Shown here piece after piece: positions 53,795 through 64,000 of a DNA stretch of 64,000 bases. Both the position numbers and the translations under genes were made by a program. Each line of letters begins with the position of its first letter. Within the stretch, counting starts at the first letter, position 1. This DNA comes from Anaerolineae bacterium (GTDB taxonomy: Bacteria > Chloroflexota > Anaerolineae > Promineifilales > Promineifilaceae): positions 103,358 to 167,357 of the forward strand of contig JADLAX010000003.1 of the NCBI GenBank assembly GCA_020848035.1, written 5' to 3'. Below the pieces are notes generated by a model. The model did no database searches and had not been told where the DNA came from. It saw only the letters and a program-made list of their open reading frames with translations.

Positions 53795-54067
53795 CAAAAA
53801 TAGCTCTTTGGGATTTCCTGGGGCTGGCAACGAATGAACGCGAATTATCACCAAAATTAGCCTCAATTCGGGCTCATTCGGTGCAAAAAACAGGTGGACC
53901 CCGCCACATCCTAAAGACCCACAAAAACAGTTTTTACCATCGCCACCAGCTAAATTTAAACTTGTACGCACAAACCAGGGCAAATGGGAGAAGCTGCAAC
54001 GGCCGTTGCACACCCCCTCACACAAGTCTACAATCAGCGGCTTATTTCGTAGTGAAAGGACCTTCTC

Positions 54068-55258
54068 TTGGCAGACAACGACAAACGCCGCAATACCCTG
54101 GGGTATTACCTCTTGTTCATCAGCCTGGGCTTTGGCCTGGGCATCACCGGGCCAGCTCTGCCCTCGCTGGCCGCCCAAACTGGCAGCACCCTGGGCGCAA
54201 TCGGGGCCATCTTCCTGGTTGGGGCGACGGGGGGCATGTTGGGTACGGCCGTAGGCGGCCGTCTCTTTGATCGCATCAAAAATGGCCACCGCCTCCTGGG
54301 CCTGGCCCAACTGGTCACCGCCACCGCGCTACTGCTCATCCCCCAGGCCAACAGCCTACCCCTGCTGCTGGTCATCTTCTTCATCAACGGCCTGCCCGGC
54401 GGCATCATCAACACCGGGGCCAACACGCTGCTCATGTGGACCCACGGCAAAAAGGCCGGTCCATACGTTAACGGGCTGCACTTTGCCTTTGGCCTGGGCG
54501 CTTTTTTGGCCCCAACCGTTTTTGCCCAGGTGCTCAGGTTGGGCGGGACGTACCAGCAAGCCTACTATGCCCTGGCGGCATTGGCCCTGCCCGTCAGCCT
54601 CTTTCTGCTCCTGCTGCCCGGCAGCCCTAAATTGCAGGTCGACGACGAAGCCAGCCATTCTCCCACCAATCTGCGCCAGATGCTGCCTATGATCATCATT
54701 GCGATGTTGTTTCTGTTCTTCTACGTGGGGTCAGAAATTACCTACGGCAACTGGATTTACACCTACACCCTCACGCTTGAGCTGGCCGACGCTACCCGCG
54801 CGGCCTACCTGACCTCTGGCTTCTGGCTCTCCTTCACCATTGGCCGGGCCATCTCCATTCCCATGGCGGCCCGCTTCAAACCCGCGCAAATCCTGACGGT
54901 GGCTTTTGTGGGTGGCCTGGGAGCGCTGGCCCTGGCCATTAGCGTACCAAACTCGCTCACCATGCTGTGGGTGGCCACCCTGGCAACGGGCTTCTTCATG
55001 GCCCCGGTTTGGGCCACTGGCTACAACCTGGTCGGCCAGTCGATCAAGTTAACCGCCACCGTGAGCAGCATCATCATTTTGGGCGACAGTTTTGGTGGGG
55101 TGGTGCTGCCCTGGGTGACAGGGCAGGCGATTGAGCGGTTTGGCGCACATACCATGCCCTGGCTGGTCATCGGCAGCTATGCCATCAACGCGTTCATCTT
55201 TGTCATCATGCTGGCGCAAAGCCGAGCGGTGCCCCAAGTGGCCCTTGCTGGTGAGTAA
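54068..55258 (+). CDS. Major facilitator superfamily transporter
   Basis: A TTG start at 54068 follows AAAGGA by about 8 nt. The 396-residue protein has twelve predicted helices and the MFS loop 2-3 motif GGRLFDRIKNG near residue 65. Acidic and aromatic residues in helix 7 (YVGSEITYGNWIYTY) resemble the FucP/MFSD4 group of sugar transporters, which is a weak guess. No regulator or metabolic partner stands beside it. It is convergent with the thioesterase gene, with a gap of 17 bp. Confidence 0.87.
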   Translation: MADNDKRRNTLGYYLLFISLGFGLGITGPALPSLAAQTGSTLGAIGAIFLVGATGGMLGTAVGGRLFDRIKNGHRLLGLAQLVTATALLLIPQANSLPLLLVIFFINGLPGGIINTGANTLLMWTHGKKAGPYVNGLHFAFGLGAFLAPTVFAQVLRLGGTYQQAYYALAALALPVSLFLLLLPGSPKLQVDDEASHSPTNLRQMLPMIIIAMLFLFFYVGSEITYGNWIYTYTLTLELADATRAAYLTSGFWLSFTIGRAISIPMAARFKPAQILTVAFVGGLGALALAISVPNSLTMLWVATLATGFFMAPVWATGYNLVGQSIKLTATVSSIIILGDSFGGVVLPWVTGQAIERFGAHTMPWLVIGSYAINAFIFVIMLAQSRAVPQVALAGE

Positions 55259-55275
55259 GGTCTCCCGACGAGAAG

Positions 55276-55728
55276 CTAAATCACGCGCTTGAGCAGCACG
55301 TTCACCGAACGGGCCGTGGCCAGTTTGGTACCATCGCCGCGCAGCACGTCGGCCACAAAGATCAGCTCACGTTCCCGCTGCGCTTCAAACGCCGCCACCA
55401 CGGTAATTTCGGCTACGCTGGCGGGAATGGGGCGCAAATAAGTTACTTCCATCGTTTTGGTGACGTTGGGCGCAGCCACCATAAAGCTCAGCGGCCCGAT
55501 TGTGTTGTCGATGGCGGCCGCAATCATGCCACCCTGCATGTACCCCATCGGGTTTTGGTAGCGCGCCTGCACCGGAAAGCGCACCGTCAGCGTTTTTGCG
55601 GCCATGTCCAGGTCCACAAATTCACCGGCCATGTCGGCAAAAATAGGCGGCGGCAGTTGGAGTTGGCCGTTGGTCATAAGCTGGGTCATGTGCTCAATAA
55701 ATTCTGGGGGAAATGAAGAAAAATCCAT
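55276..55728 (-). CDS. PaaI-like hotdog-fold thioesterase
   Basis: The 150-residue product has the hotdog fold of the PaaI/YiiD group. The catalytic region MGYMQGGMIAAAIDNTIGPLS near residue 62 contains the Gly-Gly and Asp typical of acyl-CoA thioesterases, and the later strands read TMEVTYLRPIPAS. It hydrolyses an acyl-CoA of unknown type. No fatty-acid genes flank it. It is a monocistronic minus-strand gene between the MFS gene and a divergent phosphatase. Confidence 0.88.
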   Translation of the reverse strand: MDFSSFPPEFIEHMTQLMTNGQLQLPPPIFADMAGEFVDLDMAAKTLTVRFPVQARYQNPMGYMQGGMIAAAIDNTIGPLSFMVAAPNVTKTMEVTYLRPIPASVAEITVVAAFEAQRERELIFVADVLRGDGTKLATARSVNVLLKRVI

Positions 55729-55885
55729 GAAGGCTCCTATTCGACGAACAATTCGGCAGCAATGCTACGGATTATAGGGGAAAGCGGGATGGGCGGAAAC
55801 GGCCGTTTCCGCCCCAACCCTACATCAATCGGCCAACCTGTGGCATAATTCACGAACACATTCACAAAAGAAGGATAGTTTTGTT

Positions 55886-56566
55886 ATGCATCTCTATATG
55901 ATCCGCCACGGGCAAAGTTATGTTAACTTGCACGACTGGAAAGGCGGCAACACCGACGAAGGGCTGACCGCCCTTGGCCAGGCCCAGGCCGACGCGCTGG
56001 GTCGCTGGCTGCCCCTGCACGTTAGACAAATCGATGCCCTGTACGCCAGCACGATGAAACGCGCCCAGGAAACGGCCGCTCCCCTGGCCGCCGCCTACAA
56101 TGTCCCCATCCTCAGCGATGACCGGCTGCGCGAAATTGGCAACAACCGGCTGGACCACACGCCGTGGCCCAGCGATGACTTGCCTGAATACGGCTCATTT
56201 TGGGGCAGCGAACGGCCGTTTAACACCATTACCCCCGACCGTCCCGACGGCGAGTCGATGATGCACTTTCGCGTGCGCATTGGCCGCTTCATCGAAGAAA
56301 TGCTGGAAAAACACCGCCAGCAAACCATTGTGGCCGTCTGTCATGGCGGGGTGATTGAGCTGGCCTTTGACCACATGTTCAACGTTGGCCCCTGGCGGCG
56401 CTGCGAGGTGTGGAGCAAAAACACGGGCATCACCCACTTTGAATACGTGGAGCTTCCGCTGCGCGAGACGTGGCGGCTGTACTTCCAGAGCCGGGTGGAG
56501 CACCTGGTAGATATCAAGCTGCACACCGACGGCCGTGGCCCAGAAAGCCCGCGCGAGGAAATATGA
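55886..56566 (+). CDS. Histidine phosphatase superfamily protein
   Basis: The N-terminus [14 protein letters not shown] carries the phospho-His motif RHGQS, with Arg near 60 ([10 protein letters not shown]), the second His in [10 protein letters not shown] near residue 153, and a Glu in LREIGNNRL that may be the acid. The 226-residue product is probably cytoplasmic. AAGGA lies about 10 nt before the ATG. It overlaps the methyltransferase gene by 4 bp (ATGA), so the two are translationally coupled, which suggests a link with RNA metabolism but proves nothing. Confidence 0.9.
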   Translation: MHLYMIRHGQSYVNLHDWKGGNTDEGLTALGQAQADALGRWLPLHVRQIDALYASTMKRAQETAAPLAAAYNVPILSDDRLREIGNNRLDHTPWPSDDLPEYGSFWGSERPFNTITPDRPDGESMMHFRVRIGRFIEEMLEKHRQQTIVAVCHGGVIELAFDHMFNVGPWRRCEVWSKNTGITHFEYVELPLRETWRLYFQSRVEHLVDIKLHTDGRGPESPREEI

Positions 56567-57582
56567 CGCCAACCCTCATCGCCACGGCCGATCCGGATTT
56601 TGCCCCGGCGGCCGTGGCTGAACTGCAAAAAGCAGGCAGCCAGGGGAGCGACGAGCTGGCTCCCGGCATCTGGGCCGTCCAGCTGCCGGGCGATTTTTTT
56701 GCTCTGGCCGAGCGCTGGCGGCAGCAGCCGCCCATCTTTGTGCGGCACATCTGCCCGGTTCAGACGGTGCTGCCGCTGGCTGAGGGCGTGGAGAAGGTGG
56801 TGGCCACGGCCGTTACCTTCTTCACCCACCTGCTGGAACCGGATTGGCCGTTTTCCGTGCAGACCCGCGTGCTGGGCGAGCTGCCGATTAAGCCGTTCGA
56901 TATCAACCAGCCGCTGGGCGACAAGCTGGCTGAGGCTTCTGGTGCGCCGCTGGATGTACGACGGCCGTTCCAAATCTTGTCGGTGGTCCTGGCCGGCGAG
57001 GCGGCCTACCTGGGTGTGTCGCTGGCCACCAACAATTTGTCCGACTGGGCGGGCGGCGTGCGCCGCTTTGCCCGCGACAAAGATCAGGTGAGCCGGGCCG
57101 AGTTTAAGCTGCTGGAGGCGCTGGAGGTGTTTACCATCGAGCTGCCACCGCGCGGCCGGGCGCTCGATTTGGGCGCGGCGCCGGGCGGCTGGACGCGGGT
57201 TTTGCGGCAAAAGGAACAGTATGTGACGGCCGTTGACCCCGCCTGGCTGCACCCCTCGCTGCAAAAAGACAAGGGCGTGCGCCACCTGCGCCTTACTGCC
57301 GAGGAGTACCTGGCCGACTACCCCGACACCTACGACGTGATTGTCAACGACATGCGGCTGGATGCGCGGGATTCGGCACGGTTGATGGGGGAATACGGCC
57401 GTTACCTCTACCCGCACGGCCTGGCCCTCATCACCCTCAAACTGCCAGAAAAGCGCTACGGGGCTGCGCTGGACCACGCCCTCAACATTCTGCGGCAGCA
57501 CTTCACTATCGCCGGGGCGCGCCAGCTCTTCCACAACCGCAGCGAAGTCACGGTTTACCTAAAACCCAAGATCAGCAGCTAA
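56563..57582 (+). CDS. RlmM-like SAM-dependent 23S rRNA methyltransferase
   Basis: The start at 56563 overlaps the previous stop. The 339-residue product has an N-terminal THUMP-like region (about 1-150) and a FtsJ-type Rossmann domain with the SAM motif [15 protein letters not shown] near residue 205 and a catalytic pattern [10 protein letters not shown] with K in [12 protein letters not shown], consistent with the K-D-K tetrad of 2'-O-methyltransferases. RlmM methylates C2498 of 23S rRNA in E. coli; the same target here is an inference. Confidence 0.87.
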   Translation: MTPTLIATADPDFAPAAVAELQKAGSQGSDELAPGIWAVQLPGDFFALAERWRQQPPIFVRHICPVQTVLPLAEGVEKVVATAVTFFTHLLEPDWPFSVQTRVLGELPIKPFDINQPLGDKLAEASGAPLDVRRPFQILSVVLAGEAAYLGVSLATNNLSDWAGGVRRFARDKDQVSRAEFKLLEALEVFTIELPPRGRALDLGAAPGGWTRVLRQKEQYVTAVDPAWLHPSLQKDKGVRHLRLTAEEYLADYPDTYDVIVNDMRLDARDSARLMGEYGRYLYPHGLALITLKLPEKRYGAALDHALNILRQHFTIAGARQLFHNRSEVTVYLKPKISS

Positions 57583-57589
57583 TTTTTTT

Positions 57590-57626
57590 AACGCAAAGAA
57601 TGCAAAGCAGCAGAAGGCGCAAAGGT
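57590..57626. repeat. AACGCAAAGAATGCAAAG repeat
   Basis: ACGCAAAGAATGCAAAGCAG followed by AAGGCGCAAAGG, a degenerate 9-bp repeat of the ACGCAAAGG family, lies just after the methyltransferase gene. Other members are at 7540, 14828, 15620 and 28834. Confidence 0.7.
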
Positions 57627-57696
57627 CTTGTTGGTTCCTTTCATCCATTGTGCCGTTGCGTCAAAAGATGGCCGTTTCATGAAAACAAGCTGACTA

Positions 57697-57705
57697 TGCT
57701 ATACT
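57697..57705 (+). promoter_or_regulatory. Extended -10 promoter of the MntA-HepT operon
   Basis: TGCTATACT carries the TGn extension directly before TATACT at 57700-57705. No good -35 is present at 17 bp, as is usual for extended -10 promoters. GGAGGT follows at about 57716 before the start at 57732. Confidence 0.6.
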
Positions 57706-57731
57706 ATTTTTCGGCTGGAGGTAATTGCACA

Positions 57732-58040
57732 ATGGCTGAACAAATGGGATCATCCGAAGATTTTTCTGAGCAAATTCGCGCAGTTTTGCCGGAACTACGG
57801 CAGCAGTATGGCATTCAGGATTTGTGGCTGTTTGGTTCCTACGTCCGGGCAGAACAGCATGAAGTCAGCGATTTGGACGTGTTGGTTTCCTTTGAAAATC
57901 CCAATCTCTCCCTGATTGAATTTATCCAACTAGAACAAAAGCTGAGCGAGTTGCTTGGCGTGCGGGTTGATCTTGTGGAAAAGGAAACGCTCAAGCCAGG
58001 TATTGGCCAGCGTGTTTTGCAAGAGGCGCAGTCTGTATGA
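57732..58040 (+). CDS. MntA-type nucleotidyltransferase antitoxin
   Basis: The 102-residue protein is a minimal nucleotidyltransferase: GSYVRAE starts at Gly35-Ser36 and the metal acids are D47 and D49 in SDLDVLV. The start at 57732 lies 11 nt after GGAGGT; upstream in-frame sequence is repeat DNA. Together with the overlapping HepT gene it forms a MNT-HEPN pair. In known pairs the MntA enzyme adds AMP to a Tyr of HepT and inactivates it. Such pairs are mobile and sometimes lie in defence islands, but none is seen around this one. Confidence 0.92.
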   Translation: MAEQMGSSEDFSEQIRAVLPELRQQYGIQDLWLFGSYVRAEQHEVSDLDVLVSFENPNLSLIEFIQLEQKLSELLGVRVDLVEKETLKPGIGQRVLQEAQSV

Positions 58041-58378
58041 CCCGGCTTTACCGCGATTACTTGGTTGACATCTTGGATGCCATTGCCAAGACCGAAAGCT
58101 TCGTGGCCGGTGTCGATTTTGCCAGCTTTCAGGCGAACGATGAAAAGGTGTATGCAGTCATTCGCGCCCTGGAAATTATTGGCGAAGCAACCAAATTTAT
58201 CCCCAGAGAAGAACGAGAACGTTTCCCCGAGATTCCCTGGCAAGCGGTCACAGGTATGCGCGACAAGTTAATCCACGGCTACTTCGTCGTAAGTTTACCC
58301 AGGGTGTGGGCCACAGTTCAGCGCGATTTACCGCCTTTGAAAACGGCCGTCTCCCACCTGTTGTCCACCCACGATTAA
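58037..58378 (+). CDS. HepT-like ribonuclease toxin (DUF86/HEPN)
   Basis: The ATG overlaps the MntA stop by 4 bp. The 113-residue helical protein has the HEPN ribonuclease motif R75-D-K-L-I-H80-G-Y82 (RxxxxH with the modifiable Tyr), so it looks catalytically intact. Its DUF86 signature also includes [13 protein letters not shown]. Toxicity and control by AMPylation are inferred from characterised HepT-MntA pairs. The bidirectional terminator at 58463 follows. Confidence 0.92.
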   Translation: MTRLYRDYLVDILDAIAKTESFVAGVDFASFQANDEKVYAVIRALEIIGEATKFIPREERERFPEIPWQAVTGMRDKLIHGYFVVSLPRVWATVQRDLPPLKTAVSHLLSTHD

Positions 58379-58462
58379 GTTTTCAACGCAAATAAGGACA
58401 ACCCACAAAGGATTTCTTGTGCAGCTGTTCCAGCAACCGATGTGCGGCGCACCTGCTTGACA

Positions 58463-58497
58463 AAAAAAGAGATGCCCTTGTGAGGCATCTCTTTTTT
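58463..58497. terminator. Bidirectional rho-independent terminator
   Basis: AAAAAAGAGATGCC (58463-58476) and GGCATCTCTTTTTT (58484-58497) pair perfectly over 14 bp around a 7-nt loop. The stem has an A run on one side and a T run on the other. It serves the MntA-HepT operon and the convergent ppdK gene. Confidence 0.95.
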
Positions 58498-58527
58498 GCT
58501 AACTTAATTTTTTAGTGGTCCGAACGC

Positions 58528-61293
<2,766 letters not shown>

Positions 61294-61610
61294 CAGTCTA
61301 TTCCTCCCAATGGAATTAATAATAAGTTTATGGAAAAGCTTCGTTGCTTAATTGCGAGTGGGGGAGCTAGTGGGAAGGTGTGTCTTAATTACTCCCCCGT
61401 ATTAATGGGATGACACAACCTTGACCATTGTAGGAAGTGGGTCATTTACCAGACAGTGACAAAGGACATTCTCGCTTATGACAAACATCACCGATCAGAG
61501 GACACCCTTTTTTACCAAAATACAGGTGGTTTTTACCGGGCAGGTTGCCGAACGGCCGTACCGTTCTAAAATTAATACGCAATGGATTGAAACTAATTTG
61601 GAGGTGAAAA
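61294..61610. other. Intergenic region between ppdK and a small membrane protein gene
   Basis: About 317 bp separate the divergent genes. It should hold both promoters, but I see no pair of boxes good enough to call. One ACGGCCGT copy is near 61553. An open frame beginning at 61478 is not credible because the small gene at 61611 runs in another frame with a much better ribosome binding site. Confidence 0.4.
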
Positions 61611-61703
61611 GTGGATCCGATTGGACTTGTTGTTCTAATTCTTATTCTGCTGCTGGTGGGCGCGGCTGTTGTGATTCCTCAGCTGCAAAACCGCAAAAAG
61701 TAA
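61611..61703 (+). CDS. 30-residue single-helix membrane protein
   Basis: A GTG at 61611 follows GGAGGT (61600-61605) at ideal spacing and opens a 30-codon frame ending in TAA. The product is one hydrophobic helix, from PIGLVVLILILLLVGAAVV, followed by the basic tail QNRKK, a typical small single-pass membrane protein with its C-terminus probably inside. I know no family. The strong ribosome binding site and clean topology support expression; only its length argues against it. A repeat hairpin follows the stop directly. Confidence 0.6.
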   Translation: MDPIGLVVLILILLLVGAAVVIPQLQNRKK

Positions 61704-61705
61704 GC

Positions 61706-61773
61706 AAGTGGCGAGTAGGCGAGTGAATGAGTTTTTCTTTGACTCGCCACTCGCCCACTCGCAAACTCGCCCA
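61706..61773. repeat. GGCGAGTAGGCGAGTG inverted repeat
   Basis: AGTGGCGAGTAGGCGAGTGA (61707-61726) faces ACTCGCCACTCGCCCACTCG (61742-61761) around a T-rich loop. It lies between convergent genes (the small membrane protein and the ABC exporter) and may terminate both. Confidence 0.85.
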
Positions 61774-61783
61774 CCCCTTTTGC

Positions 61784-63724
61784 CTAAGCTAAATCTTTGG
61801 GCTTAAACTGCGTCTCGTACAAATTGGTATACAGACCACCCTGGGCCAACAGGTCCTCGTGGGTGCCCTGCTCCACCAGCTGCCCCTGATGCATCACCAA
61901 AATTTTATCGGCCGCCAGGATGGTGGAAAGTCGGTGCGCAATCACCAGGCTGCTGCGATCTTTCATCACGGTGGCCAGCGCCTCCTGAATCAGCGCTTCC
62001 GAGAGGGAGTCCAGGTGCGAGGTGGCCTCATCCAGCACCAGCAGGCGCGGATCCTTCAGCACCACGCGAGCAATGGCAATGCGCTGGCGCTCGCCACCAC
62101 TGAGGCGGTAGCCGCGCTCACCTACCACGGTGTCGTAGCCATCTGGCAGCTGGGCGATGAAGTCATGGATGTTGGCAGCTTTAGCGGCGTTGATCATCTG
62201 CTGCTCGGTGGCGTCTGGCCGGGCGTAGAGCAGGTTGGCCCGGATGGTGTCGTAGAACAGGTAGGATTCCTGCGTCACCATGCCGATGTTGTCGGCGAGG
62301 GTTTGCAGGGTGAGGTCGCGCAGATCGTGGTTGTCCAGGGTGATACGGCCGTCTGTCGGATCATACAGCCGTGGAATAAGGTAGGTGATGGTGGTCTTGC
62401 CCGCGCCGCTTGGCCCCACCAACGCCACCAGTTCCCCCGGCTCGATGGTAAAGCTGACGTTTTGCAGCGCCCAACGCAGTTCTGGTTCGGCCTCCACCCC
62501 ATTGTCCGCTGGCTCCGCGCCGTTTTGCCGCGCCTTGCCCCGCTTCAGCAGCGCGGTGCTGTCTCGCCCGCCGAACCGCTTCACTTCCCGCAGGCCCCCT
62601 TTGTCTTCGTCGGTGTAGGTGAACGAGACGTTGTGGAATTGGAGACGGCCGTCTACCGCTCCCAATCCTTTGGCCTCTGGTTTCTCGCCAATTTCCACCG
62701 GAATATCCAGCGCCTCAAACACCCGCTCAAAGCTTACCATGCTCTGGGCAAACTCAACCGGCGCGTTGGTCAGCGCCATCAGCGGCCCATACAGCTGGCC
62801 CAGGTAGCTGCCAAACGCCACAATCGTGCCAATGGTGAAGGCATCTTGCAGCACCAGATAGCCACCCACCCAGTAGACAACGGCCGTTCCCACCGCGCCA
62901 ATAATGCTCAACATCATAAAAAACCAGCGCCCAATGACCGCCGAGCGCACGCCAATGTCGCGCACGTCGGCCGCGTCATCGGCAAAACGCTTCATCTCGC
63001 GCTCCTGGCGGCCAAACAGCTTCACCAGCAGCGCCCCGCTGACGTTGAGCGTTTCGTTCATCGTCGCATTCATCTCCGCGCTGATCTCCAGCGACTTGCG
63101 CCGTAAATCACGCAAAATGCGCCCCACTCGCCGCGCGGGCAGCACAAACAGGGGCAAAATCGCCAGCCCCAGCAGCGTCAGCCGCCACTCCAGCGTCAGC
63201 AAAATGATGAGCGTACCCACCAGCGAAACCAGGTTGGAAATGATCGTGACAATCGTGTCGCTAATTGCCCGCTGCGCCCCAATCACGTCGTTGTTCAGGC
63301 GCGACATCAGCTCGCCAGTGCGTGACTGGGTGAAAAAACGGAGCGACATTTGCTGCATATGCTCATACAACGCACGGCGCAAATCGTAAATGACACCCTC
63401 GCCAATTTGCGAATTCAGGCTGCGCTGGAACACGCCAATGCCGCCGTTGACGATGGGAATGGCCACCATGCCTGCCGCCAGCAGGGCAAGCAGGCGGTAA
63501 TCCTCGTTGGGGATAGCATCGTCAATCAACGACCGCACCAGCAGCGGCGAAACCAGCGTCAGGCCAGTCACCATCAGGATGGTGAGCAGCAGCAGAACAA
63601 TTTTCAGGCGATACGGTTTGGCAAACTGCCACACGCGCCCCAGCAAGTCCCGCGTAATTGTTGGGCGCGTTTGCTGTTCGTCGTGCGAGATGTAAGCCCA
63701 CCAGCCGCCACCATGAAAGCCCAT
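61784..63724 (-). CDS. MsbA-like ABC exporter (fused membrane and ATPase domains)
   Basis: The 646-residue half-transporter has a six-helix type IV exporter domain (about 30-320) and an ATPase domain (about 345-640): Walker A GPSGAGKTT, signature LSGGERQR, Walker B LLVLDEATS, and H-loop VIAHRLS. Between the first ATPase strand and Walker A an insert of about 45 residues rich in Lys, Arg and Glu (KRFGGRDSTALLKRGKARQN) interrupts the domain, which is unusual. It would work as a dimer exporting lipids or drugs; the substrate is unknown. The start codon position fits family N-termini. Confidence 0.92.
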   Translation of the reverse strand: MGFHGGGWWAYISHDEQQTRPTITRDLLGRVWQFAKPYRLKIVLLLLTILMVTGLTLVSPLLVRSLIDDAIPNEDYRLLALLAAGMVAIPIVNGGIGVFQRSLNSQIGEGVIYDLRRALYEHMQQMSLRFFTQSRTGELMSRLNNDVIGAQRAISDTIVTIISNLVSLVGTLIILLTLEWRLTLLGLAILPLFVLPARRVGRILRDLRRKSLEISAEMNATMNETLNVSGALLVKLFGRQEREMKRFADDAADVRDIGVRSAVIGRWFFMMLSIIGAVGTAVVYWVGGYLVLQDAFTIGTIVAFGSYLGQLYGPLMALTNAPVEFAQSMVSFERVFEALDIPVEIGEKPEAKGLGAVDGRLQFHNVSFTYTDEDKGGLREVKRFGGRDSTALLKRGKARQNGAEPADNGVEAEPELRWALQNVSFTIEPGELVALVGPSGAGKTTITYLIPRLYDPTDGRITLDNHDLRDLTLQTLADNIGMVTQESYLFYDTIRANLLYARPDATEQQMINAAKAANIHDFIAQLPDGYDTVVGERGYRLSGGERQRIAIARVVLKDPRLLVLDEATSHLDSLSEALIQEALATVMKDRSSLVIAHRLSTILAADKILVMHQGQLVEQGTHEDLLAQGGLYTNLYETQFKPKDLA

Positions 63725-63743
63725 AAAAAACCTCCAGAAAATA

Positions 63744-63806
63744 GGCCACAGAGTTCACAAAGCTTGCAGAGTGTTAACGCTTTTTTCTCTGTGACCTCTG
63801 TGGCTC
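63744..63806. repeat. CCACAGAGTTCACAAAG inverted repeat
   Basis: CCACAGAG (63746-63753) and CTCTGTGG (63796-63803) pair at the ends, with related CTCTGTGACCTCTGTGG units inside. It lies upstream of the ABC exporter gene and is the TCTGTGA/ACGCAAAG type seen at 17683 and 36077. Confidence 0.75.
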
Positions 63807-63960
63807 ATCATACAGTGAACGTAGAGTATGGCGCAGAACGGCCGTTTTGGGTACTGACCAATCGGGCAGGCATCACCCGGCAGGGTGGGCAGCCGGGGTT
63901 CGTTGCCAGCGCCAAATTGGGTTAAGATTGGCCAAACCATTGCCCATTTAAGGACGCACA

Positions 63961-64000
63961 TGACGGAGATCACCGACCCGACCTATGCCCAACAACTCGA
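63961..64000 (+). CDS. Start of a protein-coding gene cut by the window end
   Basis: An ATG at 63961 follows AAGGAC by 5 nt, and 13 codons are open to the edge (MTEITDPTYAQQL). Nothing can be said about its function. The start is plausible but unproven. Confidence 0.4.

Overview
The window reads as an ordinary chromosomal segment of a Chloroflexota bacterium, probably Anaerolineae and possibly close to the filamentous Promineofilum group. The class is inferred from gene content: a GldA/F/G-type ABC cluster, RuvB with DUF2905, a secG-solute binding protein pair, and carotenoid genes suited to a monocyclic, hydroxylated, glycosylated carotenoid. Base composition looks like high-50s percent G+C. 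I found no tRNA, rRNA, CRISPR array, transposase or prophage.

Layout. 1-470: start of a CarH-like MerR regulator. 752-9720: M32 carboxypeptidase, two CNNM/CorC-like transporters, DUF2905-ruvB, upp and a TagO/WecA-like transferase. 9847-13460: esterase lipoprotein, orphan oligopeptide-type binding protein, secG. 13703-17259: ABC-ATPase/permease/GldG operon. 17850-20962: DUF4380 protein and Tex. 21370-29479: carotenoid cluster (crtB, crtI, fused lycopene cyclase, cruF-like hydratase, plsY-like acyltransferase, family 2 glycosyltransferase, second CrtI-family enzyme). 29517-37189: accessory genes including NERD-SH3 and SET proteins, a tandem-HTH TetR regulator, and a DUF3179 protein with an in-frame TGA that looks like selenocysteine. 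37194-43580: RPH-like phosphotransferase, mscL, DnaE-like polymerase. 43726-53794: selA, tsaD, orphan histidine kinase, AlaX, metallo-beta-lactamase fold protein, Crp/Fnr regulator, phosphoesterase. 54068-64000: MFS transporter, thioesterase, RlmM-like methyltransferase, MntA-HepT pair, ppdK, a 30-residue membrane protein and an MsbA-like exporter.

Three signals go beyond gene content. First, the palindrome ACGGCCGT occurs about 130 times (my count by eye), in genes and between them, where composition predicts about two; this resembles the HIP1 octamer of cyanobacteria. Second, many gaps hold families of degenerate 7-9 bp tandem repeats arranged as inverted pairs (for example GTGAAACGTGAAACG facing its complement). 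Some of these sit in frame inside dnaE, a carotenoid desaturase and a glycosyltransferase. Third, the promoters of the carH-like gene and crtB share 11-bp direct repeats beginning CAAAA placed over a TTGACA -35 box, the layout known for B12-dependent CarH photoreceptor operators. This predicts light control of the carotenoid cluster from a regulator 21 kb away.

The DUF3179 gene and selA lie 8 kb apart and support each other: UGA occupies the first Cys of the conserved YCxxC motif, and SelA makes the selenocysteinyl-tRNA that such a codon requires.
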